From Pannonibacter indicus (GTDB lineage Bacteria; Pseudomonadota; Alphaproteobacteria; Rhizobiales; Stappiaceae), in NCBI RefSeq assembly GCF_001418225.1, contig NZ_LIPT01000002.1, positions 434,001-498,000 of the forward strand: a stretch of DNA of 64,000 bases, written 5' to 3'. Shown one piece after another: positions 59,753 through 64,000 of this stretch (position 1 is the stretch's first letter; each line of letters starts with the position of its first letter). The notes below the pieces were generated by a model, which saw only the letters and a list, made by a program, of their open reading frames with translations, was not told where the DNA came from and made no database searches. The position numbers were made by a program, and so were the translations under genes.

Positions 59753-62345
59753 TCACGATCCTTTGCGGCACCACGATGATCTTGCGGGGCGGGCGCCCTT
59801 CGAGCGCCTTCTGGACGAAATCCTGGGCCAGAGTAGCTGCTTCGACCACCTCGTTGGAAGCGTCTCGTGCAACGGTGATCTCGCCCTTCTTCTTGCCGTT
59901 GATCTGGATCGGCAGGACGATGCTGTCTTCGACGAGCAGGCTTTCGTCCACGGCCGGCCAGCTGGCCTCGGCAACGAGGCCGGTGTGGCCCAGTTCCTTC
60001 CAGCATTCCTCGGCCAGATGCGGCATCATCGGGGCCATCATCATCACAAGGCATTCCGCTGCTTCGCGCGCTGACCAGGACACGTCCTCGAAGGTCAGTC
60101 CGCCATGCACCGTCTTGCCGATCTGGTTGACCAGCTCATAGATGCGGGCGACGGCCCGGTTGAAGGACAGGGTCTCGATGTCCTTCGACACTGCTGCCAG
60201 CGTCTTGTGTGTGGTGCGGCGCAGTTCCAGCGCGGCATCGCTGAACTCCGGTGCCGTGCTGCTGCGGGCCGGGGTGGCGGCGATCTCGCACACGAGGCGC
60301 CAGACGCGCTGGACAAAACGCCAGGCACCCTGAACGCCTTCCTCGGTCCAGATCACGTCACGCTCGGGGGGCGAATCCGACAGCATGAACCAGCGGGCCG
60401 TATCGGCGCCGTAGGTTTCGATGATGTCGGTCGGGTCCACCGTGTTCTTCTTCGACTTCGACATTTTCTCGATGGAGCCGATGGTGACCGGAGCGCCGGT
60501 GGCAACTTCCACGGCCCTGCGCTCGGCACCTTCCACAAAGCGGATCTCGGCCGGGCTCAGCCACTTGCCTTCCGCGCTCTTGTAGGTTTCGTGTGTCACC
60601 ATGCCTTGCGTGAAGAGGCCCTTGAACGGCTCCTTCAGATCAAGCGCGCCGACCTTCTGCATCGCACGTGTGAAGAAGCGCGAATAAAGCAGGTGCAGGA
60701 TCGCATGCTCGATGCCGCCGATATACTGGTCCACGGGCAGCCAGCCGTTGGCGGCAACCGGATCGGTCGGCTGATCGCACTGCGGGGCGGTGAAACGGGC
60801 GAAATACCAGGAGCTGTCCACGAAGGTGTCCATGGTGTCGGTTTCGCGCCGGGCCGGCTTGCCGCATTTCGGGCAGCTGCAGTTACGCCAAGTGGGGTGG
60901 CGGTCCAGCGGGTTGCCCGGCTTGTCGAAGCTGATGTCGTCCGGCAGCTTGACCGGCAGGTTCGCATCGTTTTCTGGCACCACTCCGCAGTCATCGCAGT
61001 GGATCACCGGAATCGGGCAGCCCCAGTAGCGCTGACGCGAGATGCCCCAGTCGCGCAGGCGGTAGTTCACCTGACGGGCGGCCTGAGGTGCGCCATCGAT
61101 CTCGATGGCTTCCAGCTTCTTCGCCACCGTTTCCTTGGCGTCCGCAATGCTGAGGCCGTCCAGAAAACCGGAGTTGAAGATGGTGCCGTCATCCGTATAG
61201 GCCACATCGGCCACGGTAAAGCTGGCCGCATCCGCATCCTTCGGCAGCACCACGGGGCGCACCGGCAGGCCGTATTTGCGGGCAAAGTCGAGGTCGCGCT
61301 GATCATGGGCCGGGCAGGCGAAGATGGCGCCGGTGCCGTAGTCCATGAGGATGAAGTTGGCGATATAGACCGGCAGCTCGATGGACGCATCGAGCGGATG
61401 CTTGACGCGCAGGCCCGTGTCGATGCCCTTCTTCTCCGCCGTTTCAATGGCCTCGGCCGAGGTGCCGATGCGGCGGCATTCCTCGATGAAGGCGGCGATC
61501 TGCGGATTGGTTTCGGCGAGCTTTGCCGAAACCGGGTGGTCCGGCGACAGGCCCATGAAGGACGCGCCGAACAGGGTGTCCGGACGGGTGGTGAAGATTT
61601 CGAGGGTCTTGTCGCCGGTCGGAGCAGGAGTTGTGAACTCGAAGCGGACGCGCAGGCCTTCCGACTTGCCGATCCAGTTCTTCTGCATCAGCCGGACCTT
61701 TTCCGGCCAGCGGTCGAGCGTGTCGATCGCTTCGAGAAGATCCTCGGAATAATCGGTGATCTTGAAGAACCACTGTGTCAGCTCGCGCTGCTCGACCAGG
61801 GCACCGGAGCGCCAGCCGCGGCCGTCGATCACCTGCTCGTTGGCCAGTACGGTCATGTCGACCGGGTCCCAGTTCACCTTGGACTTCTTGCGGTAGACGA
61901 GGCCAGCCTCGAGGAACTTCAGGAACAGGCGCTGCTGCTGGGTGTAATATTCCACGTCGCAGGTGGCGAATTCGCGGCTCCAGTCCAGCGACAGGCCCAT
62001 GATCTTGAGCTGGCCGCGCATGAAGGCGATGTTTTCATAGGTCCAGTCCTTGGGATGGACATTGTTCTGCATGGCGGCGTTTTCGGCCGGCATGCCGAAG
62101 GCGTCCCAGCCCATCGGGTGCAGAACGTTGAAGCCTTTGGCGCGCTTGTAGCGGGCAACCACATCGCCCATGGCATAGTTGCGCACATGACCCATGTGAA
62201 TGCGGCCGGACGGGTAGGGGAACATCTCCAGCACGTAGTATTTTTCGCGCGGATCGTCGTTGGACGTCTTGAACACGTCCTTCTCATCCCAGAGCTTCTG
62301 CCAGCGCGCTTCCACTTCGCGCGCGTTATAGCGTTCCGTTGCCAT
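59739..62345 (-). CDS. leuS: Leucyl-tRNA synthetase
   Basis: 868 residues, class I synthetase. HIGH-type motif in [17 protein letters not shown], the CP1 editing domain in the middle ([19 protein letters not shown]), zinc-type cysteines in CDDCGVVPE and [20 protein letters not shown], and KMSKS as [14 protein letters not shown]. Start ATG at 62345 rather than the TTG three bases earlier. A row of small hairpins precedes it. Confidence 0.97.
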   Translation of the reverse strand: MATERYNAREVEARWQKLWDEKDVFKTSNDDPREKYYVLEMFPYPSGRIHMGHVRNYAMGDVVARYKRAKGFNVLHPMGWDAFGMPAENAAMQNNVHPKDWTYENIAFMRGQLKIMGLSLDWSREFATCDVEYYTQQQRLFLKFLEAGLVYRKKSKVNWDPVDMTVLANEQVIDGRGWRSGALVEQRELTQWFFKITDYSEDLLEAIDTLDRWPEKVRLMQKNWIGKSEGLRVRFEFTTPAPTGDKTLEIFTTRPDTLFGASFMGLSPDHPVSAKLAETNPQIAAFIEECRRIGTSAEAIETAEKKGIDTGLRVKHPLDASIELPVYIANFILMDYGTGAIFACPAHDQRDLDFARKYGLPVRPVVLPKDADAASFTVADVAYTDDGTIFNSGFLDGLSIADAKETVAKKLEAIEIDGAPQAARQVNYRLRDWGISRQRYWGCPIPVIHCDDCGVVPENDANLPVKLPDDISFDKPGNPLDRHPTWRNCSCPKCGKPARRETDTMDTFVDSSWYFARFTAPQCDQPTDPVAANGWLPVDQYIGGIEHAILHLLYSRFFTRAMQKVGALDLKEPFKGLFTQGMVTHETYKSAEGKWLSPAEIRFVEGAERRAVEVATGAPVTIGSIEKMSKSKKNTVDPTDIIETYGADTARWFMLSDSPPERDVIWTEEGVQGAWRFVQRVWRLVCEIAATPARSSTAPEFSDAALELRRTTHKTLAAVSKDIETLSFNRAVARIYELVNQIGKTVHGGLTFEDVSWSAREAAECLVMMMAPMMPHLAEECWKELGHTGLVAEASWPAVDESLLVEDSIVLPIQINGKKKGEITVARDASNEVVEAATLAQDFVQKALEGRPPRKIIVVPQRIVNVVA

Positions 62346-62359
62346 CAATTCCGCCGTTT

Positions 62360-62480
62360 CAACCCCTGCGCCTCAAGGCGCATGAACCAAGAACCCGCGC
62401 GCAGTCAGCGCGCAAACCGTAAATTCACGCGCCAGAGAGCGCGCAAACCAGATGTCTGCGCGCCGGGAGGCGGCGCACAA
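62360..62480. repeat. Four tandem GC-rich mini-hairpins upstream of leuS
   Basis: Units of about 26-34 bp, each a short GC stem followed by GAACC or AAACC: TGCGCC-TCAA-GGCGCA (62367-62382), GCGCGC-AGTCA-GCGCGC (62396-62412), GCGC-CAGAGA-GCGC (near 62429-62442) and TGCGCGCC-GGGA-GGCGGCGCA (near 62457-62478). They lie in the leuS leader on the minus strand. Confidence 0.5.
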
Positions 62481-62674
62481 ACCAAAAACATGTCTGCGGG
62501 ACTGTCACCAGAAATTCCCTCATGGGTCAACACGGTTGGCAGGAAAAGCGGCGTATTTTGCAGGCGCGTCAGGCCATGGCCCGGCTCAACTCTTGAAACC
62601 GGCCTTGCCCGCGCCCTATACCATGGCCGGATTGGCATTCTTCGGCCCGTTTCCCTTGCGATCAGGATCATGAC

Positions 62675-63343
62675 ATGGCTCACAGCGCCGCCGCCCAGCT
62701 CAACGATGTGCTCTCCGGTATCCGCGAGGCGGAGGCCGCGCATGGCCGGGAGGCAGGCAGCGTCTGCCTGGTGGCCGTGTCCAAGACCTTCGAGGCGGAA
62801 GATATCCGCCCGGTACTGGACGCAGGCCAGCGCATCTTCGGCGAAAACCGGGTGCAGGAAGCCATGGGCAAGTGGCCGCAGCTGCGGACGGACTATCCCG
62901 GCATCGAACTGCATCTCATTGGTCCGCTGCAGTCCAACAAGGCGAGGGAGGCGGTTGCTACCTTCGACGTGATCCACACCATCGACCGTGAGAAGATCGC
63001 CCGGGCGCTGAAGGCCGAAATGACGGCGCAGGGCAGGGACCTGCCGTGTTTCATTCAGGTTAACACCGGGGAAGAGCCGCAGAAGGCCGGCATCGCGCCG
63101 AAGGAGGCGGATGACTTCATCCGCCTGTGCCGGGAAGAGATCGGCCTCAACGTGACTGGCCTGATGTGTATCCCGCCCGTCAATGAGGCGCCCGGCCCGC
63201 ATTTCGCGCTGCTGGAAAAAATCGCCCGCCGCAATGGGTTGACGCAGCTTTCCATGGGGATGTCGTCCGACTTCGGGATTGCCGTCTCCTTCGGCGCCAC
63301 CCATGTGCGCGTCGGTTCGGCCATCTTTGGAGGCAGAGGTTAA
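62675..63343 (+). CDS. YggS family PLP homeostasis protein
   Basis: 222 residues; TIM-barrel PLP-binding protein related to alanine racemase, with the PLP lysine in LVAVSKTFEAEDIRPVL, GENRVQEAMGKWP and the SMGMSSDFGIAV phosphate-site end. Keeps PLP balance in bacteria; it is not known to be an enzyme. SD AGGA before the ATG. Divergent from leuS. Confidence 0.92.
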   Translation: MAHSAAAQLNDVLSGIREAEAAHGREAGSVCLVAVSKTFEAEDIRPVLDAGQRIFGENRVQEAMGKWPQLRTDYPGIELHLIGPLQSNKAREAVATFDVIHTIDREKIARALKAEMTAQGRDLPCFIQVNTGEEPQKAGIAPKEADDFIRLCREEIGLNVTGLMCIPPVNEAPGPHFALLEKIARRNGLTQLSMGMSSDFGIAVSFGATHVRVGSAIFGGRG

Positions 63344-63520
63344 ACGGATCCTGCCGCAGCAATCCCGGCATTATGTAGCAGTTTCGGCACAAGTCACGGC
63401 AGACTCTACGAAAGTTCGAGCGATCCCGTATAGACCTGCCTGCATCCCGGCAGCATAATGCGCCCGGAATGCGGGTTGCCGCCAAGAGCATGCCCGCCTG
63501 TTTCATCCTGGGAGGAAGGC

Positions 63521-64000
63521 ATGTCGGATAACGTTTTTCCGGTTCCGGCCGAGGTCGCATCGCGTGCGCTCGCCGATAACGCCAAATATCTGGAAATGTA
63601 CCGGAAATCGGTTGATGACCCTGCAGGCTTCTGGGGGGAGCACGGCAAGCGCATCGACTGGATCAAGCCCTTCAGCAAGGTCAAGAACACCTCTTACGAC
63701 CCGCACAATGTCTCGATCAAATGGTTTGAGGACGGCACGCTGAACGTCTCGGCCAACTGCATCGACCGGCATCTGGAGACGCGCGGCGATCAGCCGGCGA
63801 TCATCTGGGAAGGTGATGATCCGGCGGACCACAAGATTATCACCTACAAGGACCTGCACCGCGAGGTCTGCACCTTCGCCAATGTGCTGCTGGCTCATGG
63901 GGTGAAGAAGGGCGACCGGGTGACCATCTACCTGCCGATGATCCCGGAAGCGGCCTATGCGATGCTGGCCTGCGCCCGCATTGGCGCGGTCCACTCCATC
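63521..64000 (+). CDS. acs: Acetyl-CoA synthetase (3' truncated by window edge)
   Basis: Frame open to the window end; only the first 160 residues are visible. Start [17 protein letters not shown], then [39 protein letters not shown], and the N-terminal part of the ANL domain ([20 protein letters not shown]). These are AcsA signatures. GGAGG lies at 6-7 bases. It would make acetyl-CoA from acetate; the catalytic half is outside the window. Confidence 0.9.
   Translation, partial: MSDNVFPVPAEVASRALADNAKYLEMYRKSVDDPAGFWGEHGKRIDWIKPFSKVKNTSYDPHNVSIKWFEDGTLNVSANCIDRHLETRGDQPAIIWEGDDPADHKIITYKDLHREVCTFANVLLAHGVKKGDRVTIYLPMIPEAAYAMLACARIGAVHSI

Noticed and set aside
60105-62972. 955-codon plus-strand frame antisense to leuS
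   Set aside because: High-GC mirror frame of leuS; composition is low-complexity and it runs through the leuS leader into yggS. No family motif or SD.

Overview
The window is about 64 kb of high-GC alphaproteobacterial chromosome, most likely Hyphomicrobiales (Rhizobiales). The grounds are: a Fur-family Irr regulator next to fabA-fabB-fabI, an AccD that has lost three of its four zinc-finger cysteines, the ppsR | hemE-hemJ-rho-mnmE-mnmG-rsmG-parA-parB-holA-lptE-leuS order, and a perfect TTAA-N7-TTAA CtrA-type site in the putative replication origin. A Stappiaceae-like genus is possible, but the sequence alone does not fix the family. I see no rRNA, tRNA, CRISPR array or transposase gene.

Layout. 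0-10 kb: end of a CysZ/EI24-like membrane protein, glutaminase, the succinate dehydrogenase operon sdhC-sdhD-sdhA-[FkbM methyltransferase]-sdhB, gshB, a Tat-exported cyclase-family enzyme and comM. 10-19 kb: a cupin, then a minus-strand block folC-accD-trpA-//-trpB-trpF-maeB, in which trpB and trpA are split by an 859-bp insert holding an opposite-strand 55-aa gene and a palindromic element. 19-29.7 kb: mutS, an MFS transporter, a DUF2799 lipoprotein, a DUF2244 protein, nth, a GNAT acetyltransferase, irr and the fabA-fabB-fabI locus.

29.8-41.2 kb: an aromatic-acid catabolic island. It has a MobA-like flavin hydroxylase, a divergent MarR regulator, a TRAP transporter (DctP/Q/M), a LysR regulator with two helix-turn-helix domains, a 6PGDH-like oxidoreductase, and an operon galB (PIG-L hydratase) - VOC extradiol dioxygenase - galC (CHA aldolase) - galD (4-oxalomesaconate tautomerase). 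Together they suggest uptake of a hydroxybenzoate, ring hydroxylation, extradiol cleavage and conversion through oxalomesaconate to pyruvate and oxaloacetate. The dioxygenase is of the VOC (type I) fold rather than the LigAB/GalA fold usually paired with this lower pathway.

41.5-64 kb: the origin-proximal core. An SH3-domain protein, a D-2-hydroxyacid dehydrogenase and dnaQ are followed by maf-aroE-coaE and ppsR on the minus strand. The ppsR-hemE gap (47.56-47.99 kb) has the marks of oriC: near-consensus DnaA boxes, an AT-rich stretch, the CtrA site and GANTC sites. Genes run away from it on both sides. Eight parS-like sites lie between 41.5 and 55.6 kb, five of them clustered between mnmE and mnmG, upstream of parA-parB. 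Seven of the eight carry a built-in GANTC (CcrM) site. The window ends with holA, lptE, leuS, a YggS protein and the start of acs.
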